Source of the DNA: Chryseosolibacter histidinae | GTDB lineage: Bacteria > Bacteroidota > Bacteroidia > Cytophagales > Cyclobacteriaceae | Length of the DNA: 64,000 nucleotides | NCBI RefSeq assembly: GCF_018598225.1 | Contig: NZ_JAHESF010000020.1 | Coordinates: forward strand, 1-64,000 | Direction: 5' to 3' | Part shown: piece after piece, positions 8,008 to 18,259 of the stretch | Numbering within the stretch: position 1 is the first letter of the stretch | Layout: the number at the start of each line of letters is the position of its first letter | The notes under the pieces: generated by a model | The model's database searches: none | What the model saw: the letters and a program-made list of their open reading frames with translations, nothing else | Told to the model about the DNA's origin: nothing | Made by a program: the position numbers and the translations under genes

Positions 8008-10200
8008 ATGAGCGCTATGCAAAACTTTGCCAGGCCTTTAATATTGTTCTTATCACTGCTGACTGTTCTCACGTCTTGTCAGGATAAAGAATTTGATGAA
8101 CACTACGGCAGGCCGGACTGGTTGCCGTTACCCGTGTATCAACAACTCGAGGCGAAAGGCAACTTCAAGAATTTTCTTGCCTGCGTCGACAAGGCAGCGT
8201 ACAAAAGAACATTGAGCAGCGCCGGGTACTTCACAGTGTTTGCGCCGAACGATGCTGCCTTCGAAACTTTTCTGAAGGAACAGCAATTGCCCAGTGTCGA
8301 TGCTATCGATGAGGTCATGGCCCGGAAGATCGTGACCTATGCGCTGGTCTATAATTCATTTGACAAAACGCGGTTGTCAGATTATCAGTCGAGCCTCGGG
8401 TGGCAGCCCATCAATGCGTTCAAACGGAGAACGGCGTATTATGACGGCGTCTACACTGAGACCCTTCCCGATGGCAGCACGATCAAGGCAACGTCGGCAA
8501 ACAGGAACGGTGGTTATGTTTTTGGTGACAACAATAACAAGTACATCCCATACTTCATCGACAGCTATCTTACCGCCAAAAACCTCACCGCCTTCGACTA
8601 CAATTACTTTTATCCTAATACAACTTTCTCCGGGTTCAACGTGGCTGATGCATCGGTAGTCACTGCCGATATTCAGGCGGAGAATGGAATGATCCATGAG
8701 ATCAACAAAGTGGTCCTTCCACTACCCAGCATCGAATCACACATCAACAGCAAGCCTGAATACAGTGTGTTCATGGACCTGTTGAAGAAATACGAGATCA
8801 TCTACCAGACACATCCGGAGGTCACAGACCGGTATCGGGTGATGACGGGCTCCAATGAACCGGTGTACGTTAAGTTCTATTCGGGGATCCTGGCCTTTTC
8901 ACCCAACAACGAAAACTTCCTGAAGGCCGCGGATAACGATGGACAGTCCGACGGCTGGACCCTGTTTGCGCCCAACAACGAGGCAACGACGAAATACATC
9001 AATGAGGTATTGCTTAATAAGTATACATCGCTGGATGCCATGCCGCCCGCCATCATCAACGATTTTATCAACGCGCACATGTGGCAGACCACCGTATGGC
9101 CGAGCAAGTTCAAAAGTGTTTTTAATTTCCTGGGAGAAGAGGCGCGATTCGATCCTGCTTCCAACATTGTAGAGGCGAAGGTGCTGAGCAATGGTATGCT
9201 GTATGGTACCAATAAGGCGCAGGATGCCGACGTTTTCAGAAGTGTATTCGGCCGTGCTTACCTCGATCCGAAGTATATGCTGATGACCCGTTTCCTGAGC
9301 CGCGAGCTGAAGACAACCATCATCAGCCCTCACGTTAAGTTCACACTCTTCCTGGTTCCCGATGAGGTTCTCCGCGCGGCGGGACATGACTTCAACATCA
9401 CCAACAATGAATGGGTTTACAACGGCACCACCAACCAGGCTGTTGATAACTGGACCCGTATGATCAACATGCACGTGATGATCACCCAGAACAATGAGCT
9501 CAGCAACCTCTCGGGAAAAGGTATCGTGGAAACGTATGGAGGTGAGTTCATTAAGTACGACAACAACACGGTGTTCGCTGCCGGCAACCTCGAAGAGAAT
9601 ACTACCGTGAAGGTCAATACTACACAGGCACCCAGCGTGAATGCTTACAACGGCATCGTGCATTACGCCACTGATTTCATCCGGTTCCCCGATAACAATC
9701 CTGTAAAAGGTCCCGGGTTCTATATCCGTGACCAGGGGGATGCCGTGGGAAAACCCTTCCAGCGCTTTTATGATTACCTGAAGAATTCGGCCGTGTTCAA
9801 CGCCACCACCGGCGACATCAATGGTGTTGGCACCGGCGTGTTCCATACCTTCTTTATTCCTAACAATGCTGCTATCGCGCAGGCCGTGACCGATGGCATT
9901 CTTCCCGCAAGCATTACGCCGACCAGTGATACCGACAAACAGAAGGTGATCGATTTTATCCTGTATCACATCCTGCCAAAGTTCTCCATCATCAACAACG
10001 GAAAAGAGGAGGGAAGCTTCGAGTCATTGTTCAAGACGTTGAGCGGAGACCCCACTGTGCTTACCATCAGCAACAAGGCTGGGGTGGAGTTTAAAGTTAC
10101 CGATATGAAAGGACGTGTTGCGAACGTGAATGCCGCCGCGTCTAACGTGCTGGGCAACCGCGCTGTGTTTCACCAGATAGACAAGTATTTACGCTATTGA
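8008..10200 (+). CDS. Four-FAS1-domain surface lipoprotein of the PUL
   Basis: A 730-residue lipoprotein: a short signal peptide ends in the lipobox LTSC (Cys about residue 24), followed by an acidic stretch typical of surface-exposed Bacteroidota lipoproteins. Four fasciclin-like (FAS1) domains can be recognised by their F.P/N motifs (YFTVFAPNDAAF about 72, TLFAPNNEA about 318, FTLFLVPDEV about 445, FHTFFIPNNAA about 612) and by the later H-box (MIHEINKVVLP, GIVHYATDFI, AVFHQIDKYL; the second domain has MLYGTN instead). FAS1 modules mediate adhesion or glycan contacts. It lies 24 bases ahead of a SusC gene and takes the place often held by surface glycan-binding proteins, so a glycan-capture role is inferred. 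Confidence 0.85.
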   Translation: MSAMQNFARPLILFLSLLTVLTSCQDKEFDEHYGRPDWLPLPVYQQLEAKGNFKNFLACVDKAAYKRTLSSAGYFTVFAPNDAAFETFLKEQQLPSVDAIDEVMARKIVTYALVYNSFDKTRLSDYQSSLGWQPINAFKRRTAYYDGVYTETLPDGSTIKATSANRNGGYVFGDNNNKYIPYFIDSYLTAKNLTAFDYNYFYPNTTFSGFNVADASVVTADIQAENGMIHEINKVVLPLPSIESHINSKPEYSVFMDLLKKYEIIYQTHPEVTDRYRVMTGSNEPVYVKFYSGILAFSPNNENFLKAADNDGQSDGWTLFAPNNEATTKYINEVLLNKYTSLDAMPPAIINDFINAHMWQTTVWPSKFKSVFNFLGEEARFDPASNIVEAKVLSNGMLYGTNKAQDADVFRSVFGRAYLDPKYMLMTRFLSRELKTTIISPHVKFTLFLVPDEVLRAAGHDFNITNNEWVYNGTTNQAVDNWTRMINMHVMITQNNELSNLSGKGIVETYGGEFIKYDNNTVFAAGNLEENTTVKVNTTQAPSVNAYNGIVHYATDFIRFPDNNPVKGPGFYIRDQGDAVGKPFQRFYDYLKNSAVFNATTGDINGVGTGVFHTFFIPNNAAIAQAVTDGILPASITPTSDTDKQKVIDFILYHILPKFSIINNGKEEGSFESLFKTLSGDPTVLTISNKAGVEFKVTDMKGRVANVNAAASNVLGNRAVFHQIDKYLRY

Positions 10201-10224
10201 CGATAGATCCAAACCCTAAGCCCT

Positions 10225-13200
10225 ATGATAAGATTTTTTACCAGGATAAGATATTTGTTCATCGTCGCGCCCGTTTTTTTCGCCGGTGCCCTTCAGGCCC
10301 AGGAGGCAACGTCGGTACGAGGCAAGGTGCTGGACAAGGGTGACAATACGCCCATGGCAGGTGTTACCGTTGTGGAGATGGATAAATATAACCGCATCAT
10401 CTCCGGTGTGTCCACCGACCTCAACGGAAATTACCTGCTGAAGAACGTGAACTCCGAAAGCACCATTGCTTTTTCCTTCATCGGTTATACCACCATCCGC
10501 GAGCAGGTGAACGGAAGAACGGTGATCGACATAAACCTGGCGCCGGATGTGACCAGCCTCGCAGCGGTTGAAGTTACGGCTACCAAGACCACCAGCACCG
10601 GTATGATGGAGATCAACTCCCGCGACCTCACCACAGCATCTGCTACCGTGACCGTTGCGGACCTGAGCGAGCTCCAGGCCACGTCCATCGATCAGGCACT
10701 GCAGGGACGTATGGCGGGTGTCGACATCGTTGCCAACTCCGGTGATCCGGGAGCCGGCATGTCCATCCGCATCCGCGGAACTTCTTCCATCAACCAGTCG
10801 TCAGACCCGCTCATCGTGGTGGATGGTATGCCTTACGACATCGAGATCGCCTCAGACTTCAACTTTGCAACGGCTACCGAGCAGGGCTATGCGCAGCTGC
10901 TGAACATCGCCCCCTCGGACATCAAAGACATTACCGTGCTTAAAGATGCCGCGGCTACCGCCATCTGGGGCTCACGCGCTTCCAATGGTGTGCTCGTGAT
11001 CAACACGCTGCGGGGTAAAGTTGGAAAGCCCACAGTGAACTATACTTTCAAAGGTACCCTGACCAAACAGCCGGACCCCATCCCGATGCTTTCAGGAGAC
11101 CAGTATGCCATGCTGATCCCCGAGGCCTTCATGAACCGCGATGGCAGGCCACTGAACACCACCACCGTCAAGGAATTCCAGTATGACCCCAGCGATCCAT
11201 ATTACTATTACAATTACAGCAACAACACCAACTGGATCGATGCGATCACACAGCTCGGATATCTCCAGGACCACAATGTGTCGCTTCAGGGAGGAGGGGA
11301 GAAGGCCAGCTACTTCGCATCGCTCGGCTACAACAAAACCGCGGGTACTACCATCGGCACGGACTTCAACCGCCTCAACGCCCGCGTCAACCTCGACTTC
11401 AATGTTTCGAGCAAGATCCGTTTCAGGAGTGATCTGTCTTACACGCACGTCGACAATGATCAGATCTACAACGTGAGCGGCAAGTCAAACGATCCGCAGA
11501 ATCCGCGGGCGATCGCCTACAAGAAAATGCCCAACATGGCGGTGTACGAGTACGATGAGTATGGCAACCAGACACCCAATTACTTTTCGCCGTTTTTCAA
11601 CATCCAGGGAAGTTTTCCCAATACCTACAATCCCGTGGCGCTGCTGCGGCATGGCAAGAGCAATAACATCGGTGACCGCATCCGTCCTGTGTTCAACATT
11701 CAGTACGAGATCCTGCCCTCTGTGCTGCTGTCCACTTTCGATGTGGCCTTCGACATCAACAACTCCAAGACCTCGCGGTTCCTTCCCCAGATCGCTACCG
11801 GCCGCCCTACCACCGACACGTATGTGAACAGGGCCGACGACAGCGATACCGACGAGTTCATTGTGCAGACCAAGTTCAATCTCATTTATTCACCCAAGAT
11901 CAAGAACGAGAACCACAGCCTGCAGGCGTTGTTCTCCTTTCTTACCTATGACAACCGGGGTGTGAGCTACCGCGTTGTAACATCCAATTCGGCGTCCTCT
12001 TATTTCCAGGATCCTTCCATTCCTTCACGTTCGCAAAGCACCGATCTGCCCTTCGGCTCCGGCATCTCCCAAAGCAGAAGCCTGGGTGCGCTGGTCAACG
12101 TGCAATATAGTCTGCTCGACCGTTACATTGTCAACGCGGGCATTCGCCGGGATGGAAGCTCCAAGTTCGGTGCCGGTCATCGCTTCGGGAATTTTCCTAC
12201 TGCTTCATTCCGCTGGCGGGTCTCGGGCGAGCCATTCATGGACCCGCTGAGCAATTTTATCAGCGACCTGAGCTTCAGGGCCAGCATCGGCTCCAGCGGC
12301 AACGCACCGAAAGACAGCTACCTGCACTTCGGCAAATACAACAGCTTCAGCTGGAACTACCTCGGCATGGCGGGCATCTACCCGGCAAACCTCGAGCTGA
12401 GAGACCTGCGCTGGGAAACTGTTACACAACAGAATTTCGGATTGAACCTCGATGTGCAGCAAGGCAAATACATTGTCAACTTCGATGTGTATCGCAAGCG
12501 CACCAAAGACATGTTCAAAGAAAACCTGCCCTTGCCATCGGTCTCCGGATTTCCTGATGTCGATATGAACGTGGGTGTGATGGATAACAATGGATGGGAG
12601 CTGAGCGTTTCGTATAACGCCATCAGAACGAGTGACTTCAACCTGCGCTTCGACCTCAACCTCGCCCGGAACTTCAACATCATCCGCAAGATCTCAGACC
12701 TGTTTCCCCGTACGGCTGGCAACATCACCACCAATGGAGAGTACCTGACCATCCTCCAGGTGAACAACCCGTTCGGTTCTTTTTATGGATTCCGGTACAA
12801 AGGTGTATATGAAGACCTCGATGCAACCATCGCCCGTGACAAAGACGGCAAGGTGATCCTGGATGCCAACGAACAGCCTATCTACACGCGCTTCAACTAT
12901 CCCGTTGCCGATTACGTGTTCCAGCCCGGCGATGCAAAGTACGAAGACATCAACCATGACGGTAACATCAACGAGCTCGATGTGGTGTATCTAGGCAATG
13001 CCAACCCCCGGTATACAGGTGGCTTCGGCCCTTCGTTCACCTACAAGAACTTCAAGTTCAACATGTTCTTCAACTTCCGCCTTGATTATGACATCATCAA
13101 CAGCGCGCGCATGAATACGGAGAATATGTACTCGTACGATAACCAGAGCACCGCTGTGCTGCGCCGCTGGAGAAAGCCGGGTGATCAGACCGACATCCCA

Positions 13201-13503
13201 CGCGCGTTGATCGGTTATGGTTATAACTGGCTGGGCTCCGACCGCTTTGTAGAGGATGGATCGTTTGTGCGCCTCAAGTACATCACGCTGCGGTATGATT
13301 TCAATCCCTCGGTCATCAAAAAGATCGGGGCCAATACCCTGGGCGTGTACGTGACGCTGGAGAACCTCTTCACCTTCACGCAATACACCGGCCAGGACCC
13401 GGAAGTTTCATACAAGAGCGGTGATGCTTTTAGTCTCGGCTATGACAACGCGCTCACCCCGCCGCTGCGGTCTGTTACGGTTGGCCTGGCTGCACGATTT
13501 TAA
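10225..13503 (+). CDS. SusC/RagA-family TonB-linked outer membrane transporter (first pair)
   Basis: A 1092-residue outer membrane beta-barrel. After a signal peptide (ending ALQAQ) comes a carboxypeptidase-regulatory-like domain (residues about 30-105, VRGKVLDKGDNTPMAGV), then the plug with DQALQGRMAGVDIV, IRIRGTSSINQSSDPLIVVDG and DIKDITVLKDAAATAIWGSRASNGV, all standard for SusC. The rest is the 22-strand barrel, ending in an aromatic residue (LAARF) as outer membrane proteins do. It lacks an N-terminal STN domain, so it is not expected to signal through an anti-sigma factor. It pairs with the SusD gene 20 bases downstream to import oligosaccharides, most likely from rhamnogalacturonan. Confidence 0.95.
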   Translation: MIRFFTRIRYLFIVAPVFFAGALQAQEATSVRGKVLDKGDNTPMAGVTVVEMDKYNRIISGVSTDLNGNYLLKNVNSESTIAFSFIGYTTIREQVNGRTVIDINLAPDVTSLAAVEVTATKTTSTGMMEINSRDLTTASATVTVADLSELQATSIDQALQGRMAGVDIVANSGDPGAGMSIRIRGTSSINQSSDPLIVVDGMPYDIEIASDFNFATATEQGYAQLLNIAPSDIKDITVLKDAAATAIWGSRASNGVLVINTLRGKVGKPTVNYTFKGTLTKQPDPIPMLSGDQYAMLIPEAFMNRDGRPLNTTTVKEFQYDPSDPYYYYNYSNNTNWIDAITQLGYLQDHNVSLQGGGEKASYFASLGYNKTAGTTIGTDFNRLNARVNLDFNVSSKIRFRSDLSYTHVDNDQIYNVSGKSNDPQNPRAIAYKKMPNMAVYEYDEYGNQTPNYFSPFFNIQGSFPNTYNPVALLRHGKSNNIGDRIRPVFNIQYEILPSVLLSTFDVAFDINNSKTSRFLPQIATGRPTTDTYVNRADDSDTDEFIVQTKFNLIYSPKIKNENHSLQALFSFLTYDNRGVSYRVVTSNSASSYFQDPSIPSRSQSTDLPFGSGISQSRSLGALVNVQYSLLDRYIVNAGIRRDGSSKFGAGHRFGNFPTASFRWRVSGEPFMDPLSNFISDLSFRASIGSSGNAPKDSYLHFGKYNSFSWNYLGMAGIYPANLELRDLRWETVTQQNFGLNLDVQQGKYIVNFDVYRKRTKDMFKENLPLPSVSGFPDVDMNVGVMDNNGWELSVSYNAIRTSDFNLRFDLNLARNFNIIRKISDLFPRTAGNITTNGEYLTILQVNNPFGSFYGFRYKGVYEDLDATIARDKDGKVILDANEQPIYTRFNYPVADYVFQPGDAKYEDINHDGNINELDVVYLGNANPRYTGGFGPSFTYKNFKFNMFFNFRLDYDIINSARMNTENMYSYDNQSTAVLRRWRKPGDQTDIPRALIGYGYNWLGSDRFVEDGSFVRLKYITLRYDFNPSVIKKIGANTLGVYVTLENLFTFTQYTGQDPEVSYKSGDAFSLGYDNALTPPLRSVTVGLAARF

Positions 13504-13523
13504 CCACGCAAAAGATATTGCTT

Positions 13524-15011
13524 ATGGCACACAAGTATATTTATAAATTACTGCTCATCATTTTGCTGGCGCTTTGCACGGCGTGTGAAAGCTGGCTGGC
13601 GCTGGAACCGCAGGACGCCATTACAAGGCAGGAGTTCTGGCAAACGAAAGAGCAGGTGCAGGCAGCCATGATCGGGTGTTACGCTTCGCTGCTGGGCACC
13701 ACGGATAACCAGCGGTCTATTGCCGAGTCGATGTTCCTCTGGGGAGAAATGCGCGGAGATATGATCGTTCCCAATACCTCCGCCGTTGCCGCCGAGCTGG
13801 AGGTGGTGAATGGAAATATCCTGGCAACCAATGCCCTTGCCAACTGGCGATCATTTTACAAGACCATCAATTATTGCAACACGCTCATCAAGTTTGCGCC
13901 TGACGTGCTCAGGACCGACCCTACGTTCAAGCAAAGCCAGCTCAACGCTTACCTCGCCGAAGCGCTTACCATCCGCAGCCTGCTTTACTTTTACCTGGTC
14001 AGGACTTTCCGCGAGGTACCGCTGAAGATCGAGCCCACCGTGAGTGACCAGGATGAATACGCCATTGCCAAGAGCACAGAAGAGGAGATCATCACCCGCA
14101 TCCTGGCAGACCTGCGGCAAGCCGAGGAAATGGCGGTGCTCTCGTACGGTAACCACGCCGCTAACAAAGGACGCGTTACACGATATACCGTCAACGCGCT
14201 GCAGGCAGACGTTTACCTGTGGGCAGAGGATTATGAGCACGCTATCGAAGCCTGCAACGAGATCATCAACTCGGGCCAGTTCGGGCTCGTGGGCGGTGGC
14301 GAATGGTTTGCAAGCCAGTTTGTATCCGGCAATTCGAACGAGAGCATTTTCGAGCTGCAGTTCGATGTGCAGAAGACCAATCCCTTCTTCGATATGTTTG
14401 CTACTAACCGGCGCTGGCTCGCGTCGCCGCTGGTGCTGGAAGAAATGTATACCATCGATTTTACCAATCCCGAGAATAAAGACCTGCGTGCCGATGGTGC
14501 CTCGTTGCGGTCTGACGGAAGGATCTGGAAATACCTGGGCCTGGATGCTGAAAGGCAACGGACCGTGAACGAATCGTACGCGCACTGGATCATCTACCGG
14601 TATGCAGACATCCTGCTGCTGAAGGCCGAAGCGCTGGCGCAAACAGGTGGTGGCGCCGAAGCGCTGCAGATCATCGACCAGGTGCGCACCAGGGGCAATG
14701 CGCTCGAGGCTACGGAGCGCGGCATTGATCCCGACGATATCTCCGGACTTACGGATTACATCCTGGAAGAGCGCGCGCGGGAGCTGGCCTTTGAAGGAAA
14801 GCGATGGTTCGATCTTTTGCGGAATGCCCGTCGCGACAGCTACAGCAGGCTCGACATCCTCATCAGCATGGCCGTAAAAAGCGCGCCCCCGGAACGGCAG
14901 CAGAGCATCATCAACAAGCTGCTGGATTCCAACAGCCACTACCTGCCCATTTTCTATTCAGAGCTGCTCACCAACAAGAACCTGGTGCAGAATCCATTTT
15001 ACCTGCGATAA
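13524..15011 (+). CDS. SusD/RagB-family nutrient-binding lipoprotein (first pair)
   Basis: A 495-residue surface lipoprotein. The ATG at 13524 is preferred over an in-frame TTG two codons upstream. The signal peptide ends in LCTACES (lipid Cys). SusD hallmarks are present: an N-terminal helical region that encloses TPR-like helices, EALTIRSLLYFYLVRTF, YADILLLKAEALAQTGG, and the C-terminal EERARELAFEGKRWFDLLR motif shared by nearly all family members. It lids the SusC barrel encoded just upstream and binds oligosaccharides at the cell surface. The C-terminus is normal, so the gene is intact. The following FAS1 gene begins 11 bases after the stop. Confidence 0.95.
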   Translation: MAHKYIYKLLLIILLALCTACESWLALEPQDAITRQEFWQTKEQVQAAMIGCYASLLGTTDNQRSIAESMFLWGEMRGDMIVPNTSAVAAELEVVNGNILATNALANWRSFYKTINYCNTLIKFAPDVLRTDPTFKQSQLNAYLAEALTIRSLLYFYLVRTFREVPLKIEPTVSDQDEYAIAKSTEEEIITRILADLRQAEEMAVLSYGNHAANKGRVTRYTVNALQADVYLWAEDYEHAIEACNEIINSGQFGLVGGGEWFASQFVSGNSNESIFELQFDVQKTNPFFDMFATNRRWLASPLVLEEMYTIDFTNPENKDLRADGASLRSDGRIWKYLGLDAERQRTVNESYAHWIIYRYADILLLKAEALAQTGGGAEALQIIDQVRTRGNALEATERGIDPDDISGLTDYILEERARELAFEGKRWFDLLRNARRDSYSRLDILISMAVKSAPPERQQSIINKLLDSNSHYLPIFYSELLTNKNLVQNPFYLR

Positions 15012-15022
15012 TCCTAAACCCA

Positions 15023-16720
15023 ATGGAAAGAAAGATATACCCCTACCGGAATCTGCTGACAACAATATTGCTCGGCATATTCATCGGCGGCATTGTGATG
15101 CAATGCAATGACCCCGACATCGATATGGCCACAACAGAGGATGTTGTGATCACAGGCTACTTCGAAAAGGAACCCAGCCGGTTCTCGGAGTTCATGAAGG
15201 TGCTCGAGCTGAGTGGCAACTCCGGCTTCCTTGGCGCGTACGGAACGTATACCTGTTTCGCACCCACCAACGAGGCTGTTCAGGCCTACCTGCAGAAGAA
15301 GGGCGTGAGCTCGGTGGATGCGCTGGACGTGAACGAGCTGAAAAAGCTGGTGCGGTTCCACGTCATCCAGGATACACTTTCTACTGCTGCGTTCACCGAC
15401 GGAAAGCTGGTGAAGCCAACCATGTATGGCCAGTATCTTACCACCGGTGCCGTGAATGTTGAGGGCACATCGTTCATCCGCGTCAACCGGCAGGCTAACA
15501 TCATTCAGGGCAACGTTCATACCGCCAATGGGATCATTCACGTGATCGATCATGTGATGGAGCCCGCGGCGCTCACCATTGCGCAGATGCTGGAACAGGA
15601 CCCCGCTTATTCCATATTCTTACAAATGGTGCAGGCCACAGGTTTTTATGAGAAGCTGAACACCGTGGCTACCAATCCCGATGGCACAACGAAATGGCTG
15701 ACGGTGATCGCGCAGAACAACACAACGTTTGCCAACAGCGGTTTTGCAAGCTATCAGAGCGTGAAGAACCGTTACAGCCACACGGGCGACCCTGCGAACC
15801 CGGGCGACAGCCTTTACCTCTTTGTTGCCTACAGGATCCTGCCCGACATCAAATACATCGCGGATCTGGTCACTGCACCATCGCATACCACGCTGGCGCC
15901 TCTCGAAGTGATCACCACCCGGCTGGATGGCGAAGATGTGCGCATCAACGCAGACCTCTTCAGGGGAGTTCAGGAACCAGGCGCAGTACTGGACCGTGCA
16001 TTGAGCGATTTTGCGGCTACCAATGGTGTGCTCCATGCTTCACGCGATAACTATACCATCAAGATCCGCATTCCGTATGCTGTGCATTGGGACCTCGCCG
16101 ATCAGCCGGAGCTCAGGCTCATGACCAACGATTTCCGGAAGCCCGGTAGAACCGTTAACATTTCACTGGGCACACTCAAGGATGTTACCTGGGGCGGCGC
16201 TGCCACGAACACCATCCAGTACGTTACCAACGCGGCGTCTTCTTCAGATCCGTATGTGTGGGGCGACAGGCTTACCATGAACATCCGCACGGGTGTTATT
16301 CCCTGGATCGAGTTTGTGACGCCGTTGCTGGTGAAAGGAAAATACAAGGTCTGGATCTGTTACCGCCGCACAAATTTCAACGACATGCAGGCATTCTTCG
16401 ACGGAGATCCGCTGCCGCGCATCTTCGGCCTCAACCCGGGACCTTCTTACCCGTCGGGCGTAACCGTTGATGAAGCCGAGGCACAGGGCTGGAAGCTTTA
16501 TACCGGTAGTGCCAACACCAGCTGGCTCGGCCGCCAGATCGGAACCATCGATGTGAAGACCACCGACCGGCACAAGTTCAGGATCGTGGGGCTCACCAAC
16601 CGCGGTGGCAGCACCGGTAACCCGTTCCTCTCTGATATGGTCCATTTTATTCCGATCGATAAAGACCAGGTCTATCCGCGCATTAATGTGGACGGAACGC
16701 TGGTGCCCAGACCTAACTAA
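15023..16720 (+). CDS. FAS1-domain lipoprotein with C-terminal beta-sandwich (second FAS1 gene)
   Basis: The frame stays open far upstream into the SusD gene, but the ATG at 15023 gives a proper signal peptide and lipid Cys (GGIVMQCNDPDID), so a 565-residue lipoprotein is chosen. Two FAS1 domains are visible: YTCFAPTNEAVQAY with GIIHVIDHVMEP, and a weaker second one with WLTVIAQNNTTFA and GVLHASRDNY. From about residue 350 the sequence changes to a beta-rich region with aromatic residues (WICYRRTNFNDMQAFFDG) ending SDMVHFIPID, which resembles the last strands of carbohydrate-binding beta-sandwiches. A glycan-binding role alongside SusCD is inferred. The stop is three bases before the next FAS1 gene, so they are co-transcribed. 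Confidence 0.8.
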   Translation: MERKIYPYRNLLTTILLGIFIGGIVMQCNDPDIDMATTEDVVITGYFEKEPSRFSEFMKVLELSGNSGFLGAYGTYTCFAPTNEAVQAYLQKKGVSSVDALDVNELKKLVRFHVIQDTLSTAAFTDGKLVKPTMYGQYLTTGAVNVEGTSFIRVNRQANIIQGNVHTANGIIHVIDHVMEPAALTIAQMLEQDPAYSIFLQMVQATGFYEKLNTVATNPDGTTKWLTVIAQNNTTFANSGFASYQSVKNRYSHTGDPANPGDSLYLFVAYRILPDIKYIADLVTAPSHTTLAPLEVITTRLDGEDVRINADLFRGVQEPGAVLDRALSDFAATNGVLHASRDNYTIKIRIPYAVHWDLADQPELRLMTNDFRKPGRTVNISLGTLKDVTWGGAATNTIQYVTNAASSSDPYVWGDRLTMNIRTGVIPWIEFVTPLLVKGKYKVWICYRRTNFNDMQAFFDGDPLPRIFGLNPGPSYPSGVTVDEAEAQGWKLYTGSANTSWLGRQIGTIDVKTTDRHKFRIVGLTNRGGSTGNPFLSDMVHFIPIDKDQVYPRINVDGTLVPRPN

Positions 16721-16723
16721 CCG

Positions 16724-18250
16724 ATGAAGACAATGATCCGCTTTAAGAACTATATGCTCACAGCCCTCAGCCTGATCGTGATAACGGTAGGCTGTAATGA
16801 GTGGGACGAGCACAACAAACCATCGCATGAGGCGCTGAACGAGACCTTGTTTCAGGCCATTAAAAAAACACCGGAGCTGAGCCAGTTCTCCGAATACCTG
16901 GTGGCAACAGGATATGACCAGGTGCTCGCGTCGTCAAGGTCGTTCACGGTGTGGGCACCCGATAACCAGGCCCTTGCCACTGTATCGGCTGATATTACGG
17001 GCGATGCCGAAAAGCTCAAACTTTTTATCGGCAACCATATCTCATACCAGGAGTATTTCACAGAATCGGCAAACCCTTCCGTGCGCATCAAAATGATCAA
17101 CGGTAAGAACCTTACCTGGTATGGCAACAGGCTTGAAAGTGCCGGTGTTGTATCGGCGAACGAGTATGTGCGCAATGGCGTGCTGCACGTGATCAACGAA
17201 CCTGTGATACCCAGGCAGAACAGCTGGGAGCTATTGCTCGCATCTTCCGCGGGACCGAAGCAATTGGCTTACCTGCAGTCGCTCACGTACCAGGATTTTG
17301 TAGACAGCCTTGCCACGCAGACCGGTGTAGATCCCAACACGGGCAAGCCTATCTATGAACCGGGCACCGGCATTGTGACCAGAAACCGTTTCCTGGAAGA
17401 GGCGATCGATATCAGCAACGAAGATTCGCTGCACACTTTCATCATCCTCGACGACAATACCTTTAACACAGAGTTCACCAGGCTCAAACCTTATTTCACA
17501 ACAAAAACAGGAAACCAGGACAGCACCGCCCGTCTTGCCTCGTGGCACCTGGCCAAAGACCTTGTTGTGAGGGGAGTGTTCACGCCTGACGCGTTGCCTG
17601 ATACACTCGTATCCAAGTTCGGCGTGAAGGTCCCCATGGATAAGAGTGCCATCCTGGAGACACACCTGACCAGCAACGGCATTGTGTATGTGATGAAGGC
17701 CATGAATTTCAGATTGAAAGACAAGTTTCCGCCCATCATCGTGCAGGGCGAGCTTCCTGACGGATTCAGCAGAACTGACAAGAACGTGAACATTCACTAC
17801 CGCTACAGGGATTGGGCAAGTGGCGGCGCCGACCTGCGCGTGTGGAACCATGGCATCGCACAATTCAACGTACGGTATAAGATCGACAGATTGTATTCGA
17901 TGAGCTATAAGGTATACTGGCGCACTGTGAACGATTTTGTGGATACCACCTATACGAATGCCACCGCCAACCCGCCATACGCACACCTGGATGCCTTTCA
18001 GCAGAAGCTCGTGATTGACCTGAAGAGTATTTATGTGTCCGGAGCACCGGCACCGCAGAAGGATTTCAATTACGTGAAGGTGAACGCCCTCAAGGCCAAC
18101 CCGGCCAATAACCGGTTGAAGTACCTGGGAGATTACAAGCTCGACAACTACCGTTCGCTGTACCTGTTTGTGGTCGCGGGCACAGCGACGTCGCCCAATA
18201 CATTGAACCCGATCGAGATCGACTACATCAAGCTGGTGCCCATATTCTAA
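16724..18250 (+). CDS. FAS1-domain lipoprotein with C-terminal beta-sandwich (third FAS1 gene)
   Basis: A 508-residue lipoprotein with the lipid Cys in VITVGCNEWDEHN; this WDEH stretch after the Cys is like the EFDEHYG of the first FAS1 protein. Two FAS1 domains are recognisable: FTVWAPDNQALATV with GVLHVINEPVIP, and LHTFIILDDNTFNTEF with GIVYVMKAMNFRL. From about residue 345 a beta-rich domain follows, ending NPIEIDYIKLVPIF, closely matching the end of the second FAS1 protein and of known carbohydrate-binding beta-sandwiches. It starts three bases after one FAS1 gene and ends nine bases before a SusC gene, so it is an integral part of the second transport unit. Confidence 0.8.
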   Translation: MKTMIRFKNYMLTALSLIVITVGCNEWDEHNKPSHEALNETLFQAIKKTPELSQFSEYLVATGYDQVLASSRSFTVWAPDNQALATVSADITGDAEKLKLFIGNHISYQEYFTESANPSVRIKMINGKNLTWYGNRLESAGVVSANEYVRNGVLHVINEPVIPRQNSWELLLASSAGPKQLAYLQSLTYQDFVDSLATQTGVDPNTGKPIYEPGTGIVTRNRFLEEAIDISNEDSLHTFIILDDNTFNTEFTRLKPYFTTKTGNQDSTARLASWHLAKDLVVRGVFTPDALPDTLVSKFGVKVPMDKSAILETHLTSNGIVYVMKAMNFRLKDKFPPIIVQGELPDGFSRTDKNVNIHYRYRDWASGGADLRVWNHGIAQFNVRYKIDRLYSMSYKVYWRTVNDFVDTTYTNATANPPYAHLDAFQQKLVIDLKSIYVSGAPAPQKDFNYVKVNALKANPANNRLKYLGDYKLDNYRSLYLFVVAGTATSPNTLNPIEIDYIKLVPIF

Positions 18251-18259
18251 ACCATCGTT

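Noticed and set aside
8899-9969. Long antisense open frame of 356 residues inside the first FAS1 gene; similar ones inside SusD (13851-14939), FAS1 (17231-18277) and SusC (20129-21400)
   Set aside because: The opposite strands encode well recognised proteins; these antisense frames have no domain motifs and are shadows of G/C-rich codon use.
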